DNA of 59,275 nucleotides from Euryarchaeota archaeon UBA433 (GCA_002495535.1 DAFX01000038.1:2439-61713); one strand, 5' to 3'; positions 23,466 to 33,054 are shown, counted from the first letter of the stretch. Numbers and translations: made by a program. The notes: generated by a model from the letters alone, not told the origin.

Positions 23466-24797
23466 TCAGGGTGTCACGCGTCGCGAATCACGGGGGAACG
23501 GGATGACTTCTCGAATGTGGTCGGCACCGGTCAGCCAAGAGCACACACGGTCGACGCCTAATCCGAAGCCACCGTGAGGTACGCCACCATAAGATCGGGT
23601 GTCAATGTAGAATTGGTAAGCCTCGTGGGGGGTTCCTTCCTCATCAAGACGCTTGAGTATCTCCTCTTCGGACCACGTACGCTCTCCTCCACCAATGATT
23701 TCACCATAGCCTTCAGGGGCCAACAAATCATGGCATAGGACGTACTTCTCATCCTCTGGATCGACTCGATGATAGAATGGCTTGGCAATTTTCGGGTAGT
23801 GCGTGAGGAAATGTGGGACATCGAAATCTTGAGTGAGTACTTTTTCTTTGGAATAGTCCAAATCTTGTCCCCATTCCACATCGACTCCCATGCCTTGTAG
23901 GGTTTCAATTGCCTCATCATAGCGCATTCTGGGGTAGGGGCTGTCAGCATAGCGTGCGACGAGGTCGAGGTCTCTACCGAGGGATTCCAGTTCTGTGCTT
24001 TGCTCTTCGATCAGGGTCGAAGCGATGCTTCGAACAACACCTTCTCCATGGCTCATGATCTCTTCGTTGCTTGCCCAAGCCACTTCCATTTCAGCGTGCC
24101 AAAACTCAGTCAAATGTCGACGTGTTCTGGATTTTTCAGCCCTAAATGATGGGGCGATGGTGTAGAGGCGTTCAAGCGCTGGCATGGCTGCTTCAGCATA
24201 GAGCTGCCACGATTGAGTCAAGTAGGCAGTGCGGCCAAAGTAGGGCACTTCAAACAGGGTCGATCCACCTTCAACGGCACCGGCCACAAAGTTCGGGGCT
24301 TGGTATTCGACAAAATCCAAATCGCGGAAGTAACCATGGATTGCACCAAACACGCTGCTGCGCAATTGCAACATCGTGGTCATGCGAGACGTTCGGAGGT
24401 AAAGATGGCGGTTGTCAAGCAAGAATTCAGTTTCACCGCCATCGGCGGCAGCCATGGCTGATTCGGTGATCGGGAAAGGTCGCTCAGGGTTGACTTGCCC
24501 GACGATTTCCACGGATGAAACTACGAGTTCATGCCCACCTTCAGAACGTTCGTCGACATTGACGGTTCCAGTGATGATGATGCTCGATTCAATGAGGGCA
24601 CCCTTCACTTGGTCAAAGGCCTCATCGCCCAATGCATCGCGCTTTGCGACGCATTGAATCGTTCCAGTTGAATCACGCAGAACGATAAAGCGAATTTTGT
24701 TCGAGCCTCGGGTTCTTTTGACCCAACCCTTGAGTTCGACCACTTGGTTGTCATACATTCCAGATTGCACATCTCCAATCCAAATCGTCTTCACCAT
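23466..24797 (-). CDS. asnS: Asparaginyl-tRNA synthetase
   Basis: A class IIb synthetase of 443 residues that attaches asparagine to tRNA-Asn. An N-terminal OB-fold anticodon-binding domain (VVELKGWVKRTRGSNKIRF) is followed by the catalytic core with motif 2 FRAEKSRTRRHLTEFWHAEMEVAW and motif 3 GGFGLGVDRVCSWL. The HLTEFW spelling is that of AsnRS and not of the archaeal AspRS (which usually has HLNE with W-x-x-D), so direct charging of Asn is expected. The start at 24797 is preferred because AGGTG lies 5 bases upstream; an ATG nine codons earlier is possible. It diverges from the carbamate kinase gene. Confidence 0.92.
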   Translation of the reverse strand: MVKTIWIGDVQSGMYDNQVVELKGWVKRTRGSNKIRFIVLRDSTGTIQCVAKRDALGDEAFDQVKGALIESSIIITGTVNVDERSEGGHELVVSSVEIVGQVNPERPFPITESAMAAADGGETEFLLDNRHLYLRTSRMTTMLQLRSSVFGAIHGYFRDLDFVEYQAPNFVAGAVEGGSTLFEVPYFGRTAYLTQSWQLYAEAAMPALERLYTIAPSFRAEKSRTRRHLTEFWHAEMEVAWASNEEIMSHGEGVVRSIASTLIEEQSTELESLGRDLDLVARYADSPYPRMRYDEAIETLQGMGVDVEWGQDLDYSKEKVLTQDFDVPHFLTHYPKIAKPFYHRVDPEDEKYVLCHDLLAPEGYGEIIGGGERTWSEEEILKRLDEEGTPHEAYQFYIDTRSYGGVPHGGFGLGVDRVCSWLTGADHIREVIPFPRDSRRVTP

Positions 24798-24937
24798 CTT
24801 CGCACCTGTTGTCGGGTAGGCCATTGTCTAATTCAATGTCACCCATCCCTCGCAAAGAAAGCAAGATGCGAAAACCATGCCTGTGGACGGGGCATAACGG
24901 CACAAGCCTCAAACCATCTGCGAAGTGATGTGGTGCC

Positions 24938-25846
24938 GTGGCACGGGTTGCAGTGTATGCAATAGGCGGGAATGCGTTGGCATCGCCATCGGGAGATTCA
25001 GACGGTTCGAGCGAACGAGTTCTGGCCCACGTGATGTCTGATGTCGTAGATTTATTGGAGGCTGGTTGGGGTGTTGTACTCACTCATGGCAACGGTCCAC
25101 AAGTGGGGCATCTGATGGCGCTCGACACTGATCTGACTCAGCCAATGGACGCATGGGTGGCTGCAACCCAAGGGATGATTGGCCATGGGCTCGCTCTCAA
25201 TCTTGATTCAATTCTCTCCAAACGGCAACGCCCCGAGCGCACGGTGAACGTAATCACCCGTGTGCTTGTGGACGGGAACGATCCTGGATTCGCCAAGCCG
25301 ACCAAGCCAGTCGGTCCTGTCCTTTCATCGCAAATGGTCATGCAGGCAGATTGGGACATAGCTGAAACTAAAATTGGTCCTCGTAGGGTTGTAGCAAGCC
25401 CCTTGCCTATGGAAATTATTGATCTGCCAGTGATTCAGAAACTTGTGGATTTGCACGCTGTGGTCATTTGTGGAGGTGGAGGTGGCATACCGGTTGCACG
25501 CAAAGATCAACATTTCATCGGGGTGCCCGCAGTGATCGACAAGGACAGAGTTTCGTCTTTGCTAGCGATAAAACTCGAGGCAGAGGCGCTGATTATATCC
25601 ACGGCCATCGATGCGGTGCGAACAGGATTTGGCACCGAGGATGAAGTGGTTCACCAAACCCTCACGCTCGATGAATGCGAGGCACACATGCAAGCTGGTG
25701 AATTCCCAGCAGGTTCTATGGGTCCAAAAATTGGCAGTTTGATGGAAGCTGCTCTCCATCGTCCCGGGTTGCAAGCCATCTTATGCCAACCTGGAGATGC
25801 GCTCGAAGCCTTGCGTGGAACTGCTGGAACAACAATTGTGGTGTGA
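24938..25846 (+). CDS. arcC: Carbamate kinase
   Basis: A 302-residue amino-acid-kinase-fold enzyme that transfers phosphate between carbamoyl phosphate and ADP. The phosphate-binding AIGGNAL is near residues 8-14, followed by THGNGPQVG, VDGNDPGF, VICGGGGGIPV and AVIDKDRVSSLLA, all in family order. The family is used either to make ATP from carbamoyl phosphate (arginine or agmatine fermentation) or, in archaea, possibly to make carbamoyl phosphate. No arginine deiminase genes are adjacent. The start is a GTG at 24938. It is 48 bases upstream of sodN on the same strand. Confidence 0.93.
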   Translation: MARVAVYAIGGNALASPSGDSDGSSERVLAHVMSDVVDLLEAGWGVVLTHGNGPQVGHLMALDTDLTQPMDAWVAATQGMIGHGLALNLDSILSKRQRPERTVNVITRVLVDGNDPGFAKPTKPVGPVLSSQMVMQADWDIAETKIGPRRVVASPLPMEIIDLPVIQKLVDLHAVVICGGGGGIPVARKDQHFIGVPAVIDKDRVSSLLAIKLEAEALIISTAIDAVRTGFGTEDEVVHQTLTLDECEAHMQAGEFPAGSMGPKIGSLMEAALHRPGLQAILCQPGDALEALRGTAGTTIVV

Positions 25847-25894
25847 TGTGCGGCTGAGCGCATGTTCATGTACTAGTTCAGACTCCAACAAACC

Positions 25895-26350
25895 ATGACC
25901 AACGACAACATCCTACCCGAAATTGAAGCCTCTGCCCACTGTGACGGACCATGCGGCGTCTACGACCCTGCTAGCGCTCGAATTGCTGGAGAAGCAGTTC
26001 AATCGATGACCAAGAAAATGCTTGCACTCGAATACCCAAAGGTGTTCAGTTCCGAATCCATGGCGTCCTACCTCAACACCATGAGCCGCTACGCAGCCAT
26101 CAAGGACGAGGAAGCACAGAAGTGCAAGCATGAATTGCTTGTTTTGTGGACTGATTTCTTCAAGCCACAGCACTTGGATGCCCACCCAGAACTTCACACC
26201 ACCTTCTGGCAAGCAGCAAAACTTTGCAGCGCATGCAAGGTTGAAGTTTCAGCAGTGCACGCTCAAGAGCTCATGGACGCTATCGAAGCAATTCATCACA
26301 TGTTCTGGGAGATCAAGGGCCGAGAAGTCCCTTGGATCCGTGCAAGTTGA
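25895..26350 (+). CDS. sodN: Nickel superoxide dismutase
   Basis: A 151-residue precursor of Ni-SOD, which converts superoxide to hydrogen peroxide and oxygen. A 14-residue leader (MTNDNILPEIEASA) precedes HCDGPCGVYDP, the nickel hook; after cleavage His1, Cys2 and Cys6 bind the nickel and Tyr9 lines the site. The helical remainder, ending in HHMFWEIKGREVPWIRA, is the expected four-helix bundle that makes the hexamer. The protein has no export signal, so it acts in the cytoplasm. It is followed after 9 bases by its maturation protease, the usual sodN-sodX pair. The enzyme spares iron, a benefit in surface seawater. Confidence 0.96.
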   Translation: MTNDNILPEIEASAHCDGPCGVYDPASARIAGEAVQSMTKKMLALEYPKVFSSESMASYLNTMSRYAAIKDEEAQKCKHELLVLWTDFFKPQHLDAHPELHTTFWQAAKLCSACKVEVSAVHAQELMDAIEAIHHMFWEIKGREVPWIRAS

Positions 26351-26359
26351 GGACCGGAT

Positions 26360-26653
26360 ATGGAGCGATTCATCGCTGTTGTTTCAGGCGACAGCATGTG
26401 GCCAACTTACAACGAAGGGCAACGTCTCGTCTGTGAATCCTCGAATGAGTTGCTTGTTGTCGGTGCTGTGATCGTGTTCCAACACCCGCTTCATTCTGCT
26501 GTCAAAGCCATCAAGAGGGTCGTCTCAATCGAACAGGATTTGATCTTTGTTGAGGGCGACCATCCAGATCCAACCTCATCGGATGATTCCCATAATTTTG
26601 GGAAAATACCCCGCTCAAGCGTGCTTGGTGTGGTTGTGGACGATGCACCTTGA
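26360..26653 (+). CDS. sodX: Ni-SOD maturation protease SodX (S26 family)
   Basis: A 97-residue S26-type peptidase that removes the leader of the SodN precursor so that nickel can bind. The catalytic Ser12 is in VSGDSMWPT and the general-base Lys is K52 (or K49) in AVKAIKRVV, the normal Ser/Lys dyad of signal-peptidase relatives. The length is that of soluble SodX proteins, without the membrane anchors of true signal peptidases. It starts 9 bases after sodN and is certainly cotranscribed. It precedes tRNA-Lys on the opposite strand. Confidence 0.93.
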   Translation: MERFIAVVSGDSMWPTYNEGQRLVCESSNELLVVGAVIVFQHPLHSAVKAIKRVVSIEQDLIFVEGDHPDPTSSDDSHNFGKIPRSSVLGVVVDDAP

Positions 26654-26664
26654 TGGGTTCGTTT

Positions 26665-26741
26665 TGGCGGGCCTGACGGGGTTCGAACCCGCGACCGATG
26701 GATTAAGAGTCCATCGCTCTACCTGACTAAGCTACAGGCCC
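26665..26741 (-). tRNA. tRNA-Lys (CUU)
   Basis: On the minus strand GGGCCTG pairs with CAGGCCC in the acceptor arm. The anticodon stem is GATGG with CCATC and the loop is ACTCTTAAT-like, with anticodon CUU. The T arm contains GGGTTCGAACCC. A discriminator G and CCA are encoded. No intron is seen. Confidence 0.95.
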
Positions 26742-26797
26742 ACCCCGCCGTCCTTCCGGTCGTATTTAATGATTGACGGACAACAACTCAAGCCAAC

Positions 26798-27502
26798 TTA
26801 GTTCAGTCGTCCATTGGGGTTGATGATGGTCTCTACACCATTTGCTCCAGCAAGGACCACTGCGTCGCACATGCCATTGAACAATCCGACTTGAACCACG
26901 CCTGCAACGTGCAGAATGGCTGCCTCAAGACCTACTGGGTCAGTGATGTTGGGTCCCATGTGAGCATCAGCGATCATGTTTCCATTATCGGTGACAACAG
27001 GATTGTCTCCCGCCATGCGGCAATTGACTCGGCAATCAAGCAGTCGCCCGAGTGCACGAATCGTCGCTTGGTGTTCAAACGGCGTGACCTCGATTGGCAG
27101 GGGGAAGGCTCCAAGGGCCAAGACTCGCTTTCTGTCATCAGCCACGACGACCATCGCTGCAGACTCTTGGGCGACAACCTTTTCGCGAAGCAATGCGGCA
27201 CCACCGCCTTTGATGAGTTGAAAATCGGGGTCGTATTCATCCGCACCATCGATGACGATGTCCAAGCCATCGATCGACGAAAGTTCGACAAGTGGAATGC
27301 CCACCTGAGTAGCAAGTTGTTCGGTCGCAAGAGAAGTGGGTACGCCGACGATTTCCAGTCCCTCTTCTGCCATGCGGCGGCCAAGTTCCACGACCGTGTG
27401 CTTGACGGTAGATCCGGTGCCAAGCCCGACCTTCATACCGGTTTTGACAAAGCTGCAAGCCGCAATCCCAGCCTCTTTTTTCAGGGCTTCAACATCGGTC
27501 AT
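26798..27502 (-). CDS. rpiA: Ribose-5-phosphate isomerase A
   Basis: A 234-residue enzyme that interconverts ribose-5-phosphate and ribulose-5-phosphate, feeding nucleotide synthesis. The phosphate loop is VGLGTGSTV (about 25-33), DGADEYDP carries the active-site acids, and KGGGAALLREKVVAQ holds the catalytic residues, in the usual order. The C-terminal part with GGVVQVGLFNGMCD is normal. It stands alone on the minus strand, divergent from the giant surface protein, with a 6-bp hairpin in the intervening 133 bases. Confidence 0.95.
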   Translation of the reverse strand: MTDVEALKKEAGIAACSFVKTGMKVGLGTGSTVKHTVVELGRRMAEEGLEIVGVPTSLATEQLATQVGIPLVELSSIDGLDIVIDGADEYDPDFQLIKGGGAALLREKVVAQESAAMVVVADDRKRVLALGAFPLPIEVTPFEHQATIRALGRLLDCRVNCRMAGDNPVVTDNGNMIADAHMGPNITDPVGLEAAILHVAGVVQVGLFNGMCDAVVLAGANGVETIINPNGRLN

Positions 27503-27565
27503 GGCATCGTTTCAATGAGGGGAGTCCTTGAGGCTTTGCGCCAACTTAGCTTCAAAATTATCGAG

Positions 27566-27580
27566 CATCCCGTAGGGATG
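27566..27580. repeat. Perfect inverted repeat between rpiA and the giant surface protein
   Basis: CATCCC-GTA-GGGATG forms a 6-bp inverted repeat in the middle of the 133-base divergent promoter region. It could be an operator for either gene or a leader hairpin of the surface-protein mRNA. No partner copy was seen. Confidence 0.3.
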
Positions 27581-27635
27581 GTTCCATGTTTGCTGGCCGA
27601 AGTCTTTTCACCTGCCGAGGTTCGTCATCACCTTC

Positions 27636-30600
27636 ATGGGGTCGGCTGGGAGCGTGCGTTTTCATGCGGTCGCGATGGTGACCTTGTTTGTTCTCTCTAC
27701 TCTTTTGCTCGGCTACACCCCATCCGATGCCTCGAGTTTAGGGGCCCAACAAAATGCTCACGAAGCGGTGACATTGGGCCAAGCAGAATCCATTACGATC
27801 GGTTCCTTTCCCGATGGGGCAAGCACCAAGGTCGAACTGGAGATCCCAGATGGTGAAGCGATTCAAGGCATAGATATCGATGTTGAACACGCCCGTCTAC
27901 AATCGTCTATGGCCGCTTCGTGGACCGAATCAAACGACTTCTCAAACGGGGCAGTGTATGACGGCATGGACGTCAATGGTTCTTCTCTAAGCATTCTCCC
28001 TCAGGGTTGGGAGTGGGATTTCGAAAACGCCAATCACGGCTGGACCCTTGGTTCCCCTGCATGGCTTTGGGGCTTTGACACCAGTCTTGGCCAAGCAACT
28101 AGCGTGAGCAGCGGAACAAAGGCCATTTACACCTACAACGGAAATTATCCAAACAATATGGGTTCAACGATTTGGGCCACATCCCCTGTGATGGATTGTT
28201 CTTCGTGCTCAGGGTCATGGGACTTGGATTTCATGAAGCGCCTCGGCGTTGAAAGTTCCTCCTGGGACCATGCTTATGTTTCCGTAAAGAGCACCAATGG
28301 CAACTGGGTCAATGTCTATTCAAATTCGGGTTCTGTCAACGACGGTTCCATGACTTCACAAACTATTTCGATCACCAATTATGTTGCCGGCAACGCAAAT
28401 TTCCAAGTTCGTTTCGGGATTGGAACCACGGACAGTTCGGTGACCTACACCGGTTGGAACGTGGACGATGTATCGGTCTTGCCGACCGCAAGCGGTGTCT
28501 CCTCAGGTGAGGGCAACTGGACTTCAGCGGCGTTCGGACCCAGCCAATTTGGTCAAGGCGAAAACAAGGCCTACGGTTACCTTCACATCGATGCGGTCAT
28601 ACCAGCTAACTCTGTGTTCGAATGGCGCCTTCTCGATGCCGTGACGCTTCAACCCGTAGCTGGCTTTGAACACATGACTGGGGTCAGTGTAGATCTCGGT
28701 GTGGTCGATTGGACCATGCATCCGTTGGTTCGCTTGGACCTCCACATGCAAAGCGGTTCGATGGGCATTCCAACGGTTCATGGCTTCCATTTTAACGGGA
28801 TCTTGTTCGAAGACTTTGATCAAGATCCAACGAATCAAGGGTGGCAATTGCAGAGCCAAACTTGGTCTCCAGGCCAACTCAGCGGCAGTGGCAGCGCCGT
28901 CTCTCCAATTTACAATGTGCGGAGTGGTTTTGGCGGCATCCTTTCCAACAGCGTCCTAAGTGGCTCCGCAGTGCTTGAGGCAACGGTCGATGGCGGCTTA
29001 ACATGGGACACGATCACGCCCGGGGTCCGTCACCTGTTCGATGGACCAGAGTTCTCCGCACAACTCCGTTTGACCTCCTCCGGTGGCTCGTGGACCCTCG
29101 ACACGTTAGACATTGAATTAATTCGCACGAGTGTGGTTGATGATCTGCGTTTCGATGTTGCCCTCGATGGCGTTGCAGACTGGTCGATGGCCCTGCCAGA
29201 AGTAGGACGGTTAGGGATCCAAGATGGGTTCCTTGACGGTTCGCTATGGCAGAGTCGTGCTTCATCGCCAAGCGCACCAGCACTGTATGATTTGGCGTTG
29301 CCTCTTGATGGTGTGAATGCCTTTGAATTTGCAGTTGCATCACCCGCAGCCCCCTCGGTCAACCCGACGGTAAAACTCTCCGTCGACGGTCAAGAAGTCG
29401 TGAGCAAGAGCGTACCAACGATTCAAGATTTGACCTTTGTTCGTTTGACTTCATCAGAACTTGCAAACCTCAACAGTGCACTGTCTCAGGCCGTTGCAAC
29501 TCACGGCCCGAAAGGGTTGCCCTTGGCTTCAGTTGGTATTTCTATAGGTTCCTCCTCTTCGATGAACTCCTTTGTGGCAGGCGGAATTTTCGCTCCCTAT
29601 GACGGTGCGCTGAGCATGGCCTTCACGGCAAGCGACCCGTTGGTGGTCGCCTTGAACAATGAATTGACATCGCAAACTGCGATTGGTGGGGTTAAGACGA
29701 TCAGCATGCCAATTCGAATGGGCGCAACGGGTGCGATCTCCATAACCGTCGATCAAATCAACACTCAAAGTTCAGTGGACCCAGTCTCCATTCAGGTGAG
29801 CAATGTAAGCGATACTTTCGTTGCTTCAACCGAATGGATTGAAGTGAGCAGCACCTTTGATTTCGCTCCTCTTGGAGTGACTGATGCTGCTTCATACGTC
29901 AAAACTAACGGTTGGTCCGTGGTTCTACAACTCCAAGGCTTGGTTCGAAGTTCTCACATTACCTGTCCATTTGTCTCACTTCCAGCTGAGGGCAACCTTG
30001 GTTGTTCAACCCAAGGCGCTCCAATGGTCTGGTCGGATAATGGAGCCCTCGGCTCCAAGCAAATCACTGGAAGTGGTTCCTTCCTTCAAATCGACCACAG
30101 GTTCAAATTCACGGAACAATGGGATGACGAAGATTCATTGACGCTTTCAGTGAACCTCATATCGCCTTCCGGGCCAATGATTCCGGTGAGTATGAACTAC
30201 GGCCTTGGCGATGCACAAGGCGTGGAGAACGATGTCCAACTCACATCGTGGCGTTCGGTCAATCAAGTTGGAGTTGGGACCGAACTTGCCCACCCATACC
30301 TCCACCCCGGTGAAGTGGTCACCATCGAGGCTGATTTGGACTTTGAAGGGCTCGCAAATTCTCCTTCGCCTCGCTCGGGAAGCGTCGATGTCTGTTTCTA
30401 TGTAGATGACGTTCAGAATCAATGCACAAGCGTGTACAATCGTGGTGTTGCATCCTTCCCGTGGAACGTTCCTTCCGGCAAACAGAGCGTGGACCTTCGA
30501 ATCGAACTGGTCCCACTGCAAGGGCAAAGCGTCAGTTACGCTGTTTCAAACACTGCAACGTTCAACTTCGATGTGATTGCACCAGAATTGCTGGGTATGA

Positions 30601-32687
30601 ACGTGGCAACTTTTGATCATATGGATGCGGGTCCAAACACCGCCCTTGAATTCCGCATTGCGGACCGTCCAGTCCTACCATCTCATGCCTATGTTCACAT
30701 GTGGCGCTCATGGTTGGACGACGCCAACATGGATGGAATCATGGACGCTGAGGAAGTGTCTATTCTGGAATTGCAAGTACCTGAAAACAGAAGTCAAGTT
30801 CAGGCAGATTACCTTTACAGTTTTGATTCTTCTTCCTACCAATCCGGCGCTATGATGCGAGGTTGGCTTGACGTAGCTGACTCAGCGGGCAACCCTATGC
30901 TTGCTTCTGGCACAATAGAATCGCCTTTGTTTAACCTCCAAATCAACAATGACGGCGCCCCTCAACTCGGTTCCACACCCGCAACTTGGAACACCGATGG
31001 TGAGGCCTGGTTGCACCCGGGTGAACACAACTTGCTTAGCGTCCCTGTCTGGGATATGAATGGAATTTCCGACCTGGCGACAATCGAAATCGACCTCGCA
31101 AGCAACCGCAACACGCCGGTTTTCGTTTCCTGGAACGCTACAACCAACCTGTGTGAAAGCAACAATATCTTTGTTGAAATTGAATCTTGCTTGCTGGAAG
31201 CTGTGAGCAGCGAGGATGTGTTTTCTACCGAGGGTATGTTTCACGTGAATTTCTCCCTTGAATGGGGCTTTGATCCCGATGTGAGTTTGAAACGAACGCC
31301 GTCGGTTCTCGTTCACGATCGTTCTGGGCAATCCAACGTCGCCAGCCTACCATTACTTGATTGGCGGTTCTCAGGCGAATTTGAAATCCCTCAAACAAGC
31401 ATGTCCTTTGATGTTGAGGGCACACCCATGGACGCCTTGGGCACATGGATTCAGCCTCGCTCAGAAATAGGCGTGAGCGGAGATTTAGTTTGGTACCGTT
31501 CTCAACATCCAGTTGTTCAATCCGTTGATCTGCAGGTCGATATCGGCGGTACAGAGTCTGTCATGGAATCAATAAATGGTTCGTTTTCCGACACCATCAC
31601 AGCCCCGCTCTCACCTGGCACCTACGGGCTCACAACCTCACTCTCAGATCCTCCGAACGGTGCCATTGACCGAACAGAACCCGCTCCATTTGCATATTTC
31701 ATCGTCGACCCTCAGGCCCCAAGTGTTGTAGGGGTTGCCTCACCACCTGTCAGTGGTGTCATCGAAGAATCCTCGTGGGCTGATTTGAAGTTCGAGATCA
31801 TGATCGATGAGGAAGACCGATTGAATGAAGAAAGCCTCACGCTGAACTGGGCTGTCCATGAAGAGGGTCTTGGTTTGTCAAGTCCGATCATCGTCAACGG
31901 CTCAGTCATGCTCGAGGTGGTTGGCGGCAGGGCTTACGGTTCGATGATCCCTACAGAGGCTCAGTTGAACCTCGATGAGCAGTTGACCACCACAATGCGC
32001 TCAAAAGCCCTCGAATTAAGAATTTACGTCACGGGTTCAGATGTTGCAGGTTACCCAATGGTGCCGATTTTCAACGATCTCGATGCGCCCTTATCCGTTT
32101 GGGCTCTCGAGCAACGGGTTGCAGAATACACCTTCCTTGATCCTGGCATGAAGCCGTCAAAAGATCTGGCCGAAGGCGATGTTGTCACCTTGGCTGTGAC
32201 CATTGAAAACAACGGCAGGGCTGATGGTTTGGCTCAAATGTTTGTGGAACGCGTTGAAAGCAACGGGGCAAGAACTCGAATTGACGCTCGGGAAATCCAA
32301 ATTCCAGCTGGCGGGCAATTGGAATACAGCAAGGATTGGATGCCGGATCGCTCTGGCACAATGTGGATTGAATACCACATTATCAGTGGGCCTTCGGCTC
32401 AAACAAACACGGTGTTTGTTGATGAGCCAAGAACTGAAGGGGTTCTTGGAAGTGTGGCTGCCGTCAACCCGGTTCTTTTAATCATCATCTTTTTGCTGAG
32501 CGTATCCCTCGTAGCGGTCTTGTTGTTTGGCCTCCAATCCCCTCAACCGAAGAATTGGAACGTCGAGCAGAGCAAGGCCGTTGACAAGGCACTGCCGACA
32601 TTATCCAAACCAGTGGATGCCCCAGAATCAGGCCCCTACGGCGCTGAACAAGCGAGTTCTTCCCCTGGCGAAAACCCGTACCAGTGA
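27636..32687 (+). CDS. Giant multi-domain surface protein (1683 residues)
   Basis: A 1683-residue exported protein. A signal peptide (MVTLFVLSTLLLGYTPSDAS region) is followed by a long chain of beta-sandwich domains. Around residues 120-285 a MAM- or concanavalin-like domain begins with WDFENANHGWTLGS and ends GWNVDDVSVL, with a CSSC pair inside. Middle regions carry an EF-hand-like DANMDGIMDAEE calcium loop and several Ser/Thr-rich Ig-like repeats. A CARDB-like domain near the C terminus (VTIENNGRADGLAQMF) comes before a single membrane helix (about 1611-1634) and a 49-residue cytoplasmic tail. Many N-x-S/T sites suggest glycosylation. No enzyme motif is seen; adhesion, cell-wall or particle binding is likely. 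RNase P RNA follows. Confidence 0.75.
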   Translation: MGSAGSVRFHAVAMVTLFVLSTLLLGYTPSDASSLGAQQNAHEAVTLGQAESITIGSFPDGASTKVELEIPDGEAIQGIDIDVEHARLQSSMAASWTESNDFSNGAVYDGMDVNGSSLSILPQGWEWDFENANHGWTLGSPAWLWGFDTSLGQATSVSSGTKAIYTYNGNYPNNMGSTIWATSPVMDCSSCSGSWDLDFMKRLGVESSSWDHAYVSVKSTNGNWVNVYSNSGSVNDGSMTSQTISITNYVAGNANFQVRFGIGTTDSSVTYTGWNVDDVSVLPTASGVSSGEGNWTSAAFGPSQFGQGENKAYGYLHIDAVIPANSVFEWRLLDAVTLQPVAGFEHMTGVSVDLGVVDWTMHPLVRLDLHMQSGSMGIPTVHGFHFNGILFEDFDQDPTNQGWQLQSQTWSPGQLSGSGSAVSPIYNVRSGFGGILSNSVLSGSAVLEATVDGGLTWDTITPGVRHLFDGPEFSAQLRLTSSGGSWTLDTLDIELIRTSVVDDLRFDVALDGVADWSMALPEVGRLGIQDGFLDGSLWQSRASSPSAPALYDLALPLDGVNAFEFAVASPAAPSVNPTVKLSVDGQEVVSKSVPTIQDLTFVRLTSSELANLNSALSQAVATHGPKGLPLASVGISIGSSSSMNSFVAGGIFAPYDGALSMAFTASDPLVVALNNELTSQTAIGGVKTISMPIRMGATGAISITVDQINTQSSVDPVSIQVSNVSDTFVASTEWIEVSSTFDFAPLGVTDAASYVKTNGWSVVLQLQGLVRSSHITCPFVSLPAEGNLGCSTQGAPMVWSDNGALGSKQITGSGSFLQIDHRFKFTEQWDDEDSLTLSVNLISPSGPMIPVSMNYGLGDAQGVENDVQLTSWRSVNQVGVGTELAHPYLHPGEVVTIEADLDFEGLANSPSPRSGSVDVCFYVDDVQNQCTSVYNRGVASFPWNVPSGKQSVDLRIELVPLQGQSVSYAVSNTATFNFDVIAPELLGMNVATFDHMDAGPNTALEFRIADRPVLPSHAYVHMWRSWLDDANMDGIMDAEEVSILELQVPENRSQVQADYLYSFDSSSYQSGAMMRGWLDVADSAGNPMLASGTIESPLFNLQINNDGAPQLGSTPATWNTDGEAWLHPGEHNLLSVPVWDMNGISDLATIEIDLASNRNTPVFVSWNATTNLCESNNIFVEIESCLLEAVSSEDVFSTEGMFHVNFSLEWGFDPDVSLKRTPSVLVHDRSGQSNVASLPLLDWRFSGEFEIPQTSMSFDVEGTPMDALGTWIQPRSEIGVSGDLVWYRSQHPVVQSVDLQVDIGGTESVMESINGSFSDTITAPLSPGTYGLTTSLSDPPNGAIDRTEPAPFAYFIVDPQAPSVVGVASPPVSGVIEESSWADLKFEIMIDEEDRLNEESLTLNWAVHEEGLGLSSPIIVNGSVMLEVVGGRAYGSMIPTEAQLNLDEQLTTTMRSKALELRIYVTGSDVAGYPMVPIFNDLDAPLSVWALEQRVAEYTFLDPGMKPSKDLAEGDVVTLAVTIENNGRADGLAQMFVERVESNGARTRIDAREIQIPAGGQLEYSKDWMPDRSGTMWIEYHIISGPSAQTNTVFVDEPRTEGVLGSVAAVNPVLLIIIFLLSVSLVAVLLFGLQSPQPKNWNVEQSKAVDKALPTLSKPVDAPESGPYGAEQASSSPGENPYQ

Positions 32688-32737
32688 ATTGGATCTGCTA
32701 GCGAAGGGTTTGAATCCTCGACGGTGAAGGCCTTCTT

Positions 32738-33040
32738 GGAGGGAGTAGGAGGATCGCTGACAGAGTTCGACTCTGAGGAAAGTCCCCTCTCCACAGTGCA
32801 GACGGCTTACACAAGTAAGAGAACAGAAATGGTCAGGTCAATGCAGCAGAAACGAACGATGCAAGGTGTGTACAATGACGTTGAAAGACAGAGATTGCCT
32901 TGTGGTCGATGAGACGAGCAACCCCGTCGGAGCAAGTCCAAACAGTCCCGTCGAAGCGGCACGCCGAGGGACAGGTAGGATGCTAAGTTGAATGCGGTCA
33001 CCGAGAGGTAACAGAAAGGGGCTTACTCCCTACTCCCTCC
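32738..33040 (+). ncRNA. rnpB: RNase P RNA (archaeal type A)
   Basis: About 303 bases in which GGAGGGAGTAG at the 5' end pairs perfectly with CTACTCCCTCC at the 3' end as helix P1 (11 bp). Conserved region I, GAGGAAAGTCC, is at 32775-32785; conserved region V, ACAGAAA, is at 33011-33017. A region IV-like AGCAAGTCCAAACAG lies at about 32932. This is the catalytic RNA that trims tRNA 5' ends. It sits between the giant surface protein and a convergent RND gene, with its own promoter presumably inside the preceding 50 bases. Confidence 0.93.
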
Positions 33041-33054
33041 ACTCTCGTTGCGCT

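Noticed and set aside
26891..27856. 321-codon open frame antisense to rpiA, running into the giant protein start
   Set aside because: RpiA is clear on the minus strand and the antisense product has no family features.
32696..32730. T-arm-like GGGTTTGAATCCTC just after the giant gene
   Set aside because: No acceptor, D or anticodon arm can be built around it, and RNase P RNA starts directly after.
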